Positions 11,013-22,910 of a stretch of DNA of 64,000 bases are shown in pieces. Below the pieces are notes generated by a model. That model was not told the DNA's origin, searched no databases, and saw nothing but the letters and a program-made list of their open reading frames with translations. The DNA is taken from the NCBI GenBank assembly GCA_936432065.2, contig OW386286.2:262341987-262405986 (forward strand), given 5' to 3'. Position 1 is the stretch's first letter, and every line of letters starts with the position of its first letter. The DNA is from Rutpela maculata (taxonomy: Eukaryota > Arthropoda > Insecta > Coleoptera > Cerambycidae). Made by a program: the position numbers and the translations under genes.

Positions 11013-11654
11013 AATTTTATTATATTTAATTAGCTGTTTTTTTCTAATGCGGCTCTGTTTGTTGTTTACACTACCTATGAAATATTATCCCCATTAATTT
11101 TTTCTTGTCAACACCATCTAGAGAAGACCAACTTCTTTTGGCACACGACACCATAGTCCTTTTAATGTTTATTGTCCAAAATTTAAAAAACTATCAATAA
11201 AAATCACAATAAATCGCACGGAAAACAAACTGTCACTATTTGACAGAAAAGTAGTAACATGGCGGCCAAGTGATGCCGTTTTTGATCACGTGACTGCTTC
11301 TCCCGTCCTTCTAACTCAATGGTAATTACGTATAGTATTTGAGTATAAAAGCGTTGGGTGTTTTTCGAACGTTATTTCGAACAGTTTCGATAATTAAAAC
11401 GCTAAAGACGTCATTAGATTAAATAAAAAGCGCTCCACGCTTTTATAGTAAAAAATTATACTTAATTACAAACACTAAGGCCATTACGGGGTAGACAGAA
11501 AGAACAGGTTCGATGATTATTTTTTGCTCTTTAGTGCAGTATTTATAAAAACGTGTTTTTTTAGTTTTTTAAACTATTCATTTCTTTTTTTTACTTTTTA
11601 GTGTTATTTTTAAGGAAAGAATTTTGACACTTTCGACATTTATGTAAAGTATTC

Positions 11655-12005
11655 GACTAAATGTTTATAATCTGTGACCTCAAAAATTCCCAGATATTGA
11701 TTTTAATATGAGTCTGACCATAGATTACAAAACTTATCCGCCATTTTGACGCCACCATTTTGAATTGTTAAATTTGGACCGGATAATTATAATCTGCAAC
11801 CTCGATAATCCACAGATATCGATTTTCAGTCGAATCCGAAGATAATTGATAAAACCTATCCGCCATGTTGACGCCGCCATTTTGAATTTTTAAGTTTGGA
11901 TCACATATTTGTTTTCTACTTATCAAGCCCTTTCCTTTGATACCCATATCAAGGGAGTTGTAAAGAAAATGATAATCCGCCATTTTGGGGCGGCAACCAT
12001 TTTGA
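11655..12005. repeat. Degenerate 120-130-bp tandem repeat with CGCCATTTT boxes
   Basis: Three blocks contain TATAATCTG(T/C)(G/A)ACCTC or a related start, CAGATAT(T/C)GATTTT, and a closing pair of (C)CGCCATTTTGACGCC / CCATTTTGAA motifs near 11740, 11865 and 11980. Divergence is high. Non-coding. Confidence 0.7.
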
Positions 12006-12009
12006 ACAT

Positions 12010-13615
12010 ATTATAATATTGAGTATACTATATTGTATTGTCGTCAGAGCTACACTCAGTTGCCAAGTTTCTTGATGATAGAACAATTAGAAGTGGGTGA
12101 AATTCAGTGCCTTAGACTTTTTACTTACATACATACATACAGATAGTTAGTAAAAATAAAAAATTACCATCTTCAAGGAGGTAATGATTTTTTCTTCCAT
12201 AATAATAATGTACTATTATAGTATTTACTCATTTTTATAGCATGTGGGAATTTGTTATAAAAATGGTATTAAGCCAACTCGCAATTTAGATATATGTAAA
12301 TTATATCACGTATAGCCTTCACCTCTAATTGAATAGTAATTAATGATGAATACATATATGCAAATGCGTTTATGTGTAGCCAATATTTGTGTATGTAAAT
12401 AGGGACTGATTTGAATCAAAGATGTTTGTATTACTCTGTTTGCATTTGAGTGAATCTCGTGAATTCACCTTTGAACCTTAGCCTTATTCAGATATTGTAA
12501 ATTAATTGTAATAAGTTTCCCTTCCACCCACTTTGTATATGAAGTTGCTTGTTATACAGGGTGGGAATAATTTTCTTCCATCTACATACAAAAATAGTAC
12601 AAAAATTTATTTATATCATACTTTTATTGACCTTTTTTAAAGGCAAGTTCAATTTTTTTAAAATATTATTTGCTTAAAACACAGTAAAGAACATCTGAAC
12701 TGTAAAATCACCATTAAACTGCTCAAAGCTATGTCTGCATCAGACCAAAAAATATTTGGGATGTATACTTTTGAAATTAAAACCCTGTGTGATAAACTGT
12801 AATTAAATGTTTTTCTTCATGAATACATATCGTCAACTGTCAGGCTCCCATCGCCCAATAACGCTCCGGGCCAGCGCTGAAATATTCACTAACTTTCTTT
12901 GATCTGCTGCTGTGGAAAACATCCAAGAGCTCATAAAGACCCTGCGTCGGTTTCAGGTCATGCGAAGAGTAAAAAGTGTCCTTTACGGACAGAAATTCCG
13001 AAATACAACTAAGGCTTCGATGGCCTTAGGACGTGATAGAAAATTCTCTTTTAGCGGTGTTCGATTAGATGTACAAACGGGGTATATCTGCAAGCAGTGC
13101 CCGTAATTTCCAACGTGGATATCCTTTATTTGGGGGAACGTGGGAACTTAACCAAAATAAAGCCGTTGCACCGTTAAGATAAAAAAGTGAAATTGAAAGG
13201 AACAGTAGGAATTTCTTTGTTGTTTGTTAGATAAGCCTCCTTAAAGAGTGTTCGTGATTACGGACTTGTATGTTGAGAAAGGTTTTTGACGCAAAATAAT
13301 TATAGTTATATTGTTAATCCCTCGGCTGTTCTTTTAATTAAACAAAATTGCTCAAATTTGTAAAATAAATAATCATATTAAGTAAATAATGAATTAATTT
13401 TATTTGTCTTTTAAAAGGTGGCTTTTCTCCACTTCGGTTTTTAATATTGTAGACTTCAAACGTGAAACATAAACAAATCAAAAACGTACTCTTCGCCGGT
13501 TTACTAAACTTTTTATATAATTGTTACACATTATATAGGATACTCTTCGCAGTTTTTTGTACATAATGTTAGTTTTAGACATTTCTAATTTTATGGTACG
13601 AACTTAGTTGGTGAA
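12010..13615. other. Unassigned stretch with orphan transposon-like end
   Basis: Contains a CATACATACATACAGATAG microsatellite near 12127, a TATACAGGGTGGGAAT sequence near 12554 that looks like an orphan mariner-type terminus, and a more GC-balanced block at 12830-13110. That block has a 64-residue open frame of no recognised family (12912-13106). Nothing else is supportable. Confidence 0.4.
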
Positions 13616-13621
13616 AGACTC

Positions 13622-13883
13622 AGGACCGGTTTATCAGTGCGCGGTTAAGCACTTTATCCTACAGCTAAATTAACTAGAAGTTTAGAATGTGCTTCTAGTA
13701 AACATTTCAAATTGCAACTTCACATTCTAAACTTCTAGTTAATTTAGCTGTAGGATAACGTGCTTAACCGCGCACTGATAAACCGGTCCTTTAACATTTC
13801 AATATTGCAATGTCACATTCTAAACTTCTAGTTAATTTAGCTGTAGGACAAAGTGCTTAACCGCGCACTGATAAACCGGTCCT
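13622..13883. repeat. Hairpin MITE with duplicated right arm
   Basis: 13622-13790 is a palindrome. AGGACCGGTTTATCAGTGCG opens it and the exact complement closes it, with both arms extending about 70 bp through TAGCTAAATT-type and CTAGAAGTTTAGAATGTG sequences. The right arm plus loop (13699-13790) is repeated directly as 13792-13883, period 93 bp. No coding capacity. The high agreement between arms suggests a young copy, or one kept similar by conversion. Confidence 0.92.
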
Positions 13884-13921
13884 AAGTGTAAAATAAAGCA
13901 AAAATTAAAAAAGACTATACC

Positions 13922-13995
13922 ATTCCCCATGTGGGTTTCGAACATGGGACCCTTGGATTCCGAGTCAAAAGCGTAAGAACTACCTAACACGTAAA
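13922..13995 (-). repeat. tRNA-like remnant
   Basis: On the minus strand the sequence has a GTTCGAAACC block like a pol III B box / T arm, preceded by a possible anticodon arm (TTTGACTCGGAATCCAA) and a TTAGGTAGTTC segment resembling a D arm. T-arm pairing is poor and the acceptor stem is not found, so this is not a functional tRNA. It may be a decayed tRNA pseudogene or SINE head. Confidence 0.3.
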
Positions 13996-13999
13996 AAAT

Positions 14000-16640
14000 G
14001 TAAAAAATATAAATTTTTACAAAAGCACAAAAATCAAAAACAAATTCTCAAATTTAAATCGTTAATAAAATTTTTATTTACTGATTTACTGATTTTGTTC
14101 AAAAACAATAGGGTTCTTCCCCTGGCTAACACTAACTTACTGTCAAAATTCCAGTACAATCGGACTTTTCTTTCTTAAGTTTTCGTGCTTACAAGAAACG
14201 TGACGGACGGATGGACAGACGGGCATTTTGAAAGTTGTTCAGAATTCGTTCACTAACATAATGATATGAAAATTTTTTCTCTACGAGCGATATTTACTGA
14301 TTTAGAAATGTGCCAATCAAATACAATATACTCTTCGTTTTTGCGAAGAATATAATAATAGGCTATTCAAAAGTAGGCACAAAATTTTAGTTTCAAGTTG
14401 ATTTTTACATATTTTCCAAAAGAGGCATTTGGGAATCTAAAATTAAAAATAACCATTTGTCAATATAGTTCAGTAATATAACGATTTATATTGGACAAAA
14501 TTCATAAAGTTTTGAAAATTGGTAGAAATGTTAAGGATAGCATAAGAATTACTAAACCGAAAAGTTCCCACTCCCAAATAGTGCGCTTCATCCCCTAGGA
14601 GGTTGCTTCCACCCCCATTTTGAGGTTTTCTAGATTATCTCGGGAACGGTGCACTTTTTGATAAAAATACCTATATATAAAATTATTCAGAAGAGCAGGC
14701 TTACGTTGCTCCGCATTGTGTTACCATTACCACGGACAAGCATGCATGAATGTCAAATATACGAAAGACGACGAAGATTAATTAGCGCAGGTAACCTTGT
14801 AATCATTAGTGGATTAAGTATACAGGGGTGACCACGTAAAAAAAAAGCGCCAATTACTTTATCTTTATGAATTTTGTCCCATATATTAAAATATTAACTG
14901 TTATTTTACTGCACTAATAGTGATATAACAACACCTTACGTTTTTATCGGATAATTTTGTTTGTACCTACGAAAGCATTGTTGTCTAGCTAAACCACGAG
15001 AACTCACTTGTACCCTCCTTGCGATGCAATTTGCAGCCAAGATATACACTTAAGCGGCGAGCGCAGTCTTATTTGTCCCAGTATTCGATATAAAAAGTTA
15101 AGTAACAGAAGTCGCGACTACTATTTGGATGGGTGATCCCCACGTATCACCTTGTAGTGGTTTACTTATCAGCTTAAACGCAGAAGTTATGCAATCTTAG
15201 ACGATTATTGCCGCAGCGCGACGGATTTTTCATGCATTGTAGTCAAGTAATTTTGCCTAAGATCAAATGTACAGGGTGTTCTATTTAAAATAATGAAGTT
15301 GTTATAACCGGAAGTGACGAAAAAAAATTTAGTTGTACGGATAACCTCATAAAACCTATATTAAAAAAATCCTAATTGTACTCTTTGTAGTTGGTGACAC
15401 ACCCTGTGTGGTTGTCCGTCGAAATAAGAAATTGATTATGTTTTATCAAAAAGAGAACATGAAACGGCCCTGTTGAAATATCCTCAGATGTCGCAGATTT
15501 ATATATCGCACAGATTATATTAAAAACATGGATTGTTAGTTTTATAGAGCACTGTCACCCTCCACATCGATGATGAAAAGGGAAATAGAAAGAAGCGACG
15601 ATTGCGACATGGTTTTACGTTTTAAATTTTCTTTCATTACAGAGAGAATGAGTCTTATTGTCGATGTTCTATGCCTGGAGATGTAATAATGGCGACAGCA
15701 AATGATTACACTCATCTGCCAGATGTCATTTTGCCGTGGAGTTTCTTATTTGACTTTTGTTTCATATTTCTCCGTGGAATGTAAACGGTCACTTTTTGCT
15801 TTGTTTGTTGGTAGTTTTCTTTCTCTGCCACATTATAGGAATTATACGGCTCAAACTTTTATTGCGGAAAGATGAAGTATAACTAGAAAGTCACTAGACG
15901 TTTAATGTTACAGTTAACGTCCAGTGCGGGTTGTTTTGTTTGGTTTTTTTTTTTCGATATGAATAATAACAATCGCGTCGTGTTTTATACGACGTTTACT
16001 AGAATTCGTTGTTCATATTTTCGATGAAGATTAATGAAAAATTTGCAAAAACATTTTACTAGATATCAGTCTCAGTTTGAAAAATTTTTATCTTTAGGTA
16101 GTTTCTTAATCGAATTTTCTATGTAAGAAATGTTTTATTTTAGTAGATCTTCAAGGGAGCTCTGTTTCACAGGCCTCTTATTAAGGTATTCCTGCCGAGG
16201 TTTCGTTGACTATTACAGTGTTACATGTCAAAAGCAAGCTTGGCTATTTAATTTCTGGATTTAAGTTATTGTCATTGACAAAAGTAGGCATCAAGCATCT
16301 CACTTTGGTGTAAAGAGGCTTGCAGCTTCTAAATTCTTTTCTCTTTCAATATTATTGGCTTCTTTCCGCGTCGCCGAGTGCGCATATTTCTAGGCTAGAG
16401 AAAGACAGTTGACCTCAAGATGGCGAGCTGAGCACGTTGGCAGTTTCTTCTGGTGAAAACTTTCTATTTTAATTGCCGTTTATAGGCTTTCCATTTGATT
16501 TGTTTATGGGATTTTAGAAGTTCACTAATTTGTGTGTGCAGTTTTGGTTATTTTGGATGCCGCACAATGTTCGTTTTGACGGATTTTTAAGAAATTGTAA
16601 GTAGCATTTTTTTTTTAACTTTGGAGCACGTGTTTCACTA
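14000..16640. other. Unassigned stretch
   Basis: No supportable gene. 14360-14860 has the texture of an old repeat (a CTCGGGAACGG block near 14639 resembles arms seen in other elements here). TGTACAGGGTGTTCTATTT near 15268 looks like an orphan transposon terminus. 15900-16600 contains poly-T runs only. Confidence 0.4.
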
Positions 16641-16643
16641 ACA

Positions 16644-16800
16644 TATTTTCCTGGTATTGTAGAAAGCCATTTTGTTTTGATTACATCCAGATTGTTTGAT
16701 ATTTTGGATCACCGATTCAACGTATTTTCCTGGTATTGTAGAAAGCCATTTTGTCTTGATTATATCCAAATGGTTTGATATTTTGGATCACCGATTCGAG
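16644..16800 (+). repeat. 79-bp tandem duplication
   Basis: TTTTCCTGGTATTGTAGAAA begins near 16645 and again near 16725, followed each time by GCCATTTTGT, a TTGATTA block, and TTTGATATTTTGGATCACCG. Two copies, about 93% alike. Confidence 0.9.
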
Positions 16801-17609
16801 CCGCTCTCCATTTTTGAGTAAGTTAATAAGGTTGATTTTTTATTTTTTTATATATATGTACTTATATAGCTGTATTTTTTCAGGGCTCTCAATATTAATT
16901 GCAGTTTTTCCATTCCGACTTAAATTTCAATTCTACCTTTTCACGTTTACCTTATTCAACTTTACCTTATTTCTATTTAATTTATACCTCATTTTATTCG
17001 ATTTTACGTCGTCTATTCCAACGATGTTAGTTGAAAGTTCCATTACCTTCTTGGGTATGGACTTTCTCTAGTTTATGCTTGGCACCAATCATTTTCCGTG
17101 CAGGAGTAACCTTGGGTTTCAGCGTTTGTCCCTGCACAGCACTTGTGGTCCCTGGATTGATTTAACGACGACGACTTTACGCATTATCTTGGATTATAAA
17201 TTGGGTTTCTTTTGGGTAACATAAGTGGAAGTTTCTCTACGAGGGACAAGGATCTGTCCGGAAGGCTGTTTTGCCATTCAGGTTTTTATGTAATATATGG
17301 ATGATTATGGACTTGATCGATTCAACGGTCAATGTTTAGATATTAGGACATATTTTGTTTTATTTTCATTTGGCTATTCAAAAATCATTTTAATACATTT
17401 ATTGAGGAAATCATTTAATTATGCAACTCTTATTGAATTTACAAATCTAAGTACCCTTTTCCTTGCTAACGTCAAAGTAATTTAAAGTTTTATGTATCGT
17501 CCAGAATTTATATTGTAAATAAAATTATTATTATGGGGAGGTGTTATTGTTAATATCAATTATTAAGATTAGTGTTAAATTTATGAGTCAATTTACGGGT
17601 TTTCCTTTT

Positions 17610-17850
17610 AATCGGCAAGATATTTCGTTGTGATTAACAGGGCCAGTCTTTTATCATTATTTAACTGGTTGGTCATAAATACAGTTTTCTTTTAACTGAT
17701 GGCAAAATATTTTGTTGCGATTAACAGGGCCAGTGATTTATCATTATTTAACTGGTTAGTTATACCTATAGGGTTTTTCTTTTAACTGGCAAAACATTTT
17801 GTTGTGGTTAACAGGGCCAATCTTTTATCATTATTTAACTGGGTTGTTGT
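17610..17850 (+). repeat. Tandem repeat, about 90-95 bp, three copies
   Basis: Each copy holds TTAACAGGGCCA followed by TTTATCATTATTTAACTGG, at about 17635, 17722 and 17809. TTTTCTTTTAACTG links adjacent copies. Confidence 0.88.
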
Positions 17851-17985
17851 ACACAGAAGGTGATGTGTTAGGTAGCCTAAATTACATTTACTATTTATTG
17901 TATAAGGTCAAAATTTGTGAGACTGCCGTGATATTGTAGAAGAACGCACTACCGGGCGTCAAAATGACGCGACACCAATTTATTT

Positions 17986-17999
17986 CTCAGGGGGCGCCA
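17986..17999 (-). promoter_or_regulatory. Possible retroelement primer-binding site
   Basis: The minus strand reads TGGCGCCCCCTGAG, like tRNA-complementary primer-binding sites of insect LTR elements. GTAGAAGAACG and its complement flank the site (about 17937 and 18014). No LTR boundary could be fixed, so this is tentative. Confidence 0.25.
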
Positions 18000-19235
18000 G
18001 TCGCGTATTACCCCGTTCTTCTACCTCCCAGGCGGGTTCGAGATAAGATGCACTTCGGTAGCCGAGTAATGGGACCAAGGTTGTACTACCACAGATCGGA
18101 AACTACGCTCTCTCTGGACCCGAATTCCCTCGTTAGGGGTTTAGGCACCTCTTAATTTCCTGAATTTTTGCATAAAAAAATCCCAACCGAAGAATTTCTC
18201 TGCGGAGGGATTAGTTTTGGTACGCGAAAATCACGTTTTGGTCCATTAATAACGGAATATATTTCTCAAAAAACGCATAAAAAAATCCCTATCAAACCTC
18301 CGTAAAGCAACCAGAAGGTCGAACGTTAATACGAATTAACTCGACACATCCAGTTTTCTATACGAAAGTTCCAGGGATTATAGACCGTCAACAGGCCTCA
18401 AGATCAATTAAGAAATATTAGTTCAAAGAATCCGTTTATTTAACAGAATTGGTTATACAAAATTCTCAAGATAAGAATCGTGCCTTCCCCAATCAAGGTA
18501 GTGACTTTCAGACCATACAAGCGAGAGCGCTCACGCTAACGATCGATTAGGTAGAAAAGATTCATACATACCTTCTCAGAATCAAAATGCGAGCTTTTAG
18601 AATCATTTCAGACTCTGGGTAAATGAATAATTAAGGCTGACTGAAATTAACTTAAAAAAGTTTTACTAAATGAATTTAGTTTCGCTAGAGACTACTTAGC
18701 TTTAAAGTTCTTGTATCGTGGAGATTCACGTACTCAAACACATTCAGAGGACTTATTACTGCATAAGTTGAGTGGCGTTCGATCAGTCCACGACTTACTA
18801 ACCCTTATCACAGTCGATTAATATTATCGATTTGGCAGCGTCTCACCTTCGAGCGACTTTTAGGCAAAATTGAATTTTTGGATTTTTATGCACAAGGCGT
18901 TTTCCTCTATAACTTTGTCATTTGAAAAGCCCTGTTATTGGATTTTCTACCATTGCTTTGTCTGGACCACTCAACGCGCTCGACCAAATTGCGAGCCGCT
19001 GAGTCAATCCAAACTCTTTCTATGCGAGAAACCGGCCTTGTACATGTGCATTGATTTTTATCAATTTTTGCTTATCGGCACTACGCCGGCTTTGACAAAA
19101 TCTTCTATTTTGCCTTTCGGATGCAGTGCATCGTTAAAATTTTATGCTCATACTTTAGAATTGGGCTTTCAATGACCGTACCTCAAAGGTCAATGTCTTT
19201 GGTTGAGGAATAAAAATAAAAAATAATTTAAATTA
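18000..19235. other. Unassigned, more GC-balanced stretch
   Basis: Base composition is richer in G+C than the surroundings up to about 19150, and several 60-100-residue open frames occur, but none shows a domain or sustained protein-like character. It may be an old LTR on the minus strand if the primer-binding-like site at 17986 is real. Confidence 0.3.
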
Positions 19236-19239
19236 TATT

Positions 19240-19850
19240 TTCGTGGTACTTTTTAAACTGACTTTGTGGTACTTTTGAAAAATCCATTTTAAGACCAATT
19301 TTAGCGTACTTTTGAAAAATCGATTTTCGAGCCAAATTTCAAGGTACTTTTGAAAAACTAATCTGCGGGTGAAATTTTGGCGTACTTTTGAAAAATCGAT
19401 TTTCAAGCGAAATTTCAAGGTACTTTTGAAAAGTTAATCCGCGGGTGAAATTTTGGCGTACTTTTGAAAAATCGATTTTCAAGCCAAATTTCAAGGTACT
19501 TTTGAAAAGTTAATCTGCGGGTGAAATTTTGGCGTACTTTTGAAAAATCGATCTTCAAGCCAAATTTCAAGGTACTTTTGAAAAGTTAATCCGCGGGTGA
19601 AATTTTGGCGTACTTTTGAAAAATCGATTTTCAAGCCAAATTTCAAGGTACTTTTGAAAAGTTAATCTGCGGGTGAAATTTTGGCGTACTTTTGAAAAAT
19701 CGATCTTCAAGCCAAATTTCAACGCAGTTTTGAAAATTTAGTCTGCAAGTGAAACTTTGACGTACTTTCGATAAATCGATTCCTGGGCCAAATTTTGACG
19801 CCCTTCCAAAAATATTATTTTTCAAAGTCCAATTTATGGTACCTTTGAAA
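19240..19850. repeat. 76-bp minisatellite with 38-bp half-unit
   Basis: CGTACTTTTGAAAAATCGAT recurs at about 19304, 19381, 19457, 19533, 19609 and 19685, with diverged copies at both ends. Midway in each unit is GGTACTTTTGAAAAGTTAAT, so each 76-bp unit consists of two related halves. The period is not a multiple of three, so the open frames on the minus strand across it are not coding. The central units are almost identical and the ends are decayed. Confidence 0.95.
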
Positions 19851-19854
19851 AAGT

Positions 19855-21615
19855 ATATTATTCATAAATCTTTGTCATTATATACTTCTACTCTCATATT
19901 CTGAACCAAAAACATTTTTCCTAAGTGAAAATTCGGTGTTTCTTCGAATTTTCACCTGGTCATTTCCAACGCCTTATAGAACCCAAAACGGCCCTTGTGG
20001 ACTGATCTGCGCCTCTGCAGACTCCCAAAAATGTCTTTAAATGAAATTTTTGCCTAAGTCGAATTTTGATTATGTCTTCAACTTAGGACGATTTTGGAGA
20101 GTTCTACAACAATAACACGTACGGTAAAGAAAACTAATTAATACTTAACATTTTTGATAACATAGTAGGTAATCTTACGGCTGTCTACTTAATACATATT
20201 TTTATCACCTGAGTACATGTCACCACTTATTGCCCATAGTTTGATTGAATAGGTGTGTTTCCTTTTTAATTTATCCCATGATAAAACTTACCCTTTTAAT
20301 TAATGCCTCATTTTGGAATTAAAAGATGGTTTTTGGGTAACCTTGACAATTTTGGGAGCTTTCTAGCTAGGTTACAGTTTTGTTTTGCTAGTGTCGCACT
20401 GTATGCATATATTTGTAGTTCTGATACTTAAATTTTTTTTTGGTAGTGTCAACCGTAAACCTACCCTTCTCACCGACTAAAGCTGAGCTAGCCCTCGGCA
20501 CACATGTTGCGAGCCTCTGCAGCTCAAACACTATCACCTTGCTAAAATTTATCATTATTTCTTTTGTTATTTTGTCAATTTTGGCTATTGACCAAAAGGC
20601 TCATGGCAACAGGTGACATCCTCATGACATTTTATTGGTTGATAGCTGGAGTAAGTATATTCATGCCTCATGCCTTACAGATGGTACAAGTTGGAGTTGT
20701 TTCTATATGTAAGGACACTGTGTTTTTCGCTTGTATTAGACTCTTATTTTCTATCCATTATAGATTTTACCTAACTATCAGCACCATGAGAAATATCTTT
20801 AAATGCATGCACTTAATGTGATACACGGAGGATAAAATCAATACACTGTAATCTCGTATTAAGCCATTTACAATTTTATAGAGACCTAATATGATGCTAA
20901 TATATAGTCATATTTAACCGTAGGAAGCTAGATATTCAATACGTCCAAGAAATTTTCACACTCCTCGAAAAAGTCTAGCTTTAAACCCTATAGGATCAAA
21001 TGGGATGAGAAGATTGACCTATGCAATAACCGGATTTTTATGCGACTTAAAGAAGGAACTTCTTAGTCCGATTGTGTTTGTCTGTGTGTGTGTGTATGTC
21101 TGTATGTATTCAAATACCTATGTGTAACCTCATTACTCCAAAACTACAGACTTAAACTGTGGTTTCAGGAATAAAAATCACCTTTTCTTTTGACTTCCTT
21201 AATTAGTTATTTTTAGAGTAACCACCCTGTATACTTTTCATCAAAAGCATATCGGTAACAGAAGCAATTACATACCAAATGTGATTTTGCGCCATCGTTT
21301 CTAGATATTTTTGTTTAGGATGACCATACCAAGTCAAAATTATGAAATAAACTTTCGCCCGGTTAATTACTCGCCTATTTTGTATTCTTCCCCACTTACT
21401 GTACTCCCTTTTATTGATCGATCTTGCACCATTATTAAAGTTTATTTTCAGTCCAGATGTGGTTTCTCTTTAGCTGAGGATATTGTTGATGCATGTGACA
21501 CGAATGAAGTCTGTTTGAATAAGCTAACGAGTTATTCCCTATTATTTTCCTATACCTTTAGATTTATTTCGGTCTCCATCCTTTTGGGAAGGATCCCGCT
21601 AGTAAGGAGAGGGAG
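19855..21615. other. Unassigned stretch
   Basis: No recognised gene. Contains a (GT)n-rich tract near 21075-21105 followed by AATACCTATGTGTAACCTC, a texture shared with old dispersed repeats, and small open frames without domains. Confidence 0.4.
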
Positions 21616-21619
21616 AGTG

Positions 21620-22165
21620 TAACGGTCAACTTTTTAAGTATTCGCAAAATTCTATTGAGAATATCTTTCTCTTCTTCCGTGACGATCATCCATGTATGCT
21701 CGTAGGGACCGTCAATGTTTCTGTGTTTTCGTTAATCTTTGATGGTTTTTTATTGTGCTTTGTATCACTTAATTTAGAACCGTGGTGAATAGTATGGAGG
21801 ATAGGGGGCATTCTTGATTGACCCCTATATTCTTCTGTTTGGTTTCCGTTATCTATCAGCTCCATTGAATTGCAGTGCTTTCCTGAAGACACGCTTTTAT
21901 TTACCTGTATATTAGGTAGTGTGATACTCCTTTACTGCGTATAGTGTTGACTATGTCCTTGTGGCTGATAGTTAGTATCAAATGCGTTCTAAAGATCTAT
22001 CGCGATTGTGAGCAATTTTGTCCTTTTCTCTTAATATTTCATTCAGGGTACTTCTGGTGGTGTACATAAGATCGTCCTTTGACGAATGCTTTTTGGTAGC
22101 AGGAATTGTGCGTAGTATTTATGTCTTCTGTCGTAGAATGTTACTCTTCTGTAAAGGTGAATGGT
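21620..22165 (-). pseudogene. LINE reverse transcriptase remnant
   Basis: Minus-strand reading gives KAFVKGRS near 22095, LNEILREKDKIAHNRDRSLE near 22000-22060, an IDLxNAFDTN block near 21990, and TEEYRG followed by a degraded QGCPLSPxLFTTVLD-like block near 21795-21830. Several frameshifts and stops are present. The last block resembles the RT fragment at 51172-51620, so both probably derive from one LINE family. No tail or endonuclease seen. Confidence 0.55.
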
Positions 22166-22169
22166 AGCC

Positions 22170-22905
22170 AAATTGGCTACAGTATATGGTATAACGTAAC
22201 TACTCGATGTCTATTTCTCCTTAATTTGAGTTCCAACTTTTTAAGAGTATTTCCCAGTTCCTCATTACTTTAGGTTTTGAGGATTGTCTAACTCATGTGC
22301 TATATGTAAGTTTATAAAGTTTTTTCTTTCAATTTCAATTCATATAATGATCTCTGTTGTTAAGAAAACATAAATGTAGTTTAGTATATAGCCTAATTAA
22401 ATTACGAAAATATGTGCTCTATGCTCATGACAATTTTTAATGAATTCAGTAATTTTTCAACATTAAATATGAGATGCCTCAGAAGGAGCAATAAAAATAA
22501 CAAGATCCTCAACATTTACTAAAAACATTTTACTAAATAGTTTGTTGGAATGCTTATCCGCCTAAGCGGGCACACCATTTTAGCAAACAAGCATATTAAA
22601 CGTGCGCCCCCTGGACAGCGTGCGTCGTGCATCGTACATACAAGTTATTTAAAAACTGCTACTACATCAAAGAAGTTTCTTGCAGCGCCCAGGCAGGCAC
22701 ACACGAAGAGTTAATGAGTGTACTCGAACTAATTAATTTTTGTCTGATGTAGAGGTTGAGCCATGCGTCTCTCGTAATTGTAAAACAAGTGTTGAAAGTT
22801 ATATAAAATGGTCTCGTCAAGGACCGTTTCCGCAACGGCTCTGGTTATTTTAACTGTTATCAGCTACTTTAGTTCTGGGATGAACTTTTTGTTTTGAAGT
22901 AAAAT
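22170..22905. other. Unassigned stretch
   Basis: AT-rich; no reading frame, tandem or inverted repeat that I can support. Confidence 0.4.
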
Positions 22906-22910
22906 ATAAA

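Larger units (their letters stand above)
9535..11572. repeat. Inverted-repeat element split by a LINE
   Basis: The left arm is 9535-9616 plus 10683-10740 and the right arm is 11299-11572. AATAATCATCGAACCT at 9600 matches AGGTTCGATGATTATT near 11509, and CTACCCCGTAAGGGTCTTAG (10685) matches the complement near 11475. AATTACCATTGAGTTAGAA (10721) matches TTCTAACTCAATGGTAATT near 11307. The left arm reads through only if 9617-10682 (LINE) is removed. About 130 bp (11328-11460), itself with inverted ends, is present only in the right arm. Confidence 0.7.

Noticed and set aside
13922..13995. Functional tRNA
   Set aside because: T arm and acceptor stem do not pair properly; kept only as a tRNA-like remnant.
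19233..19825. Minus-strand proteins of about 60 residues rich in Phe/Lys
   Set aside because: They fall in a 76-bp minisatellite whose period is not a multiple of three.
19240..19850. CRISPR array
   Set aside because: Repeats are contiguous with no unique spacers and the sequence is eukaryotic.
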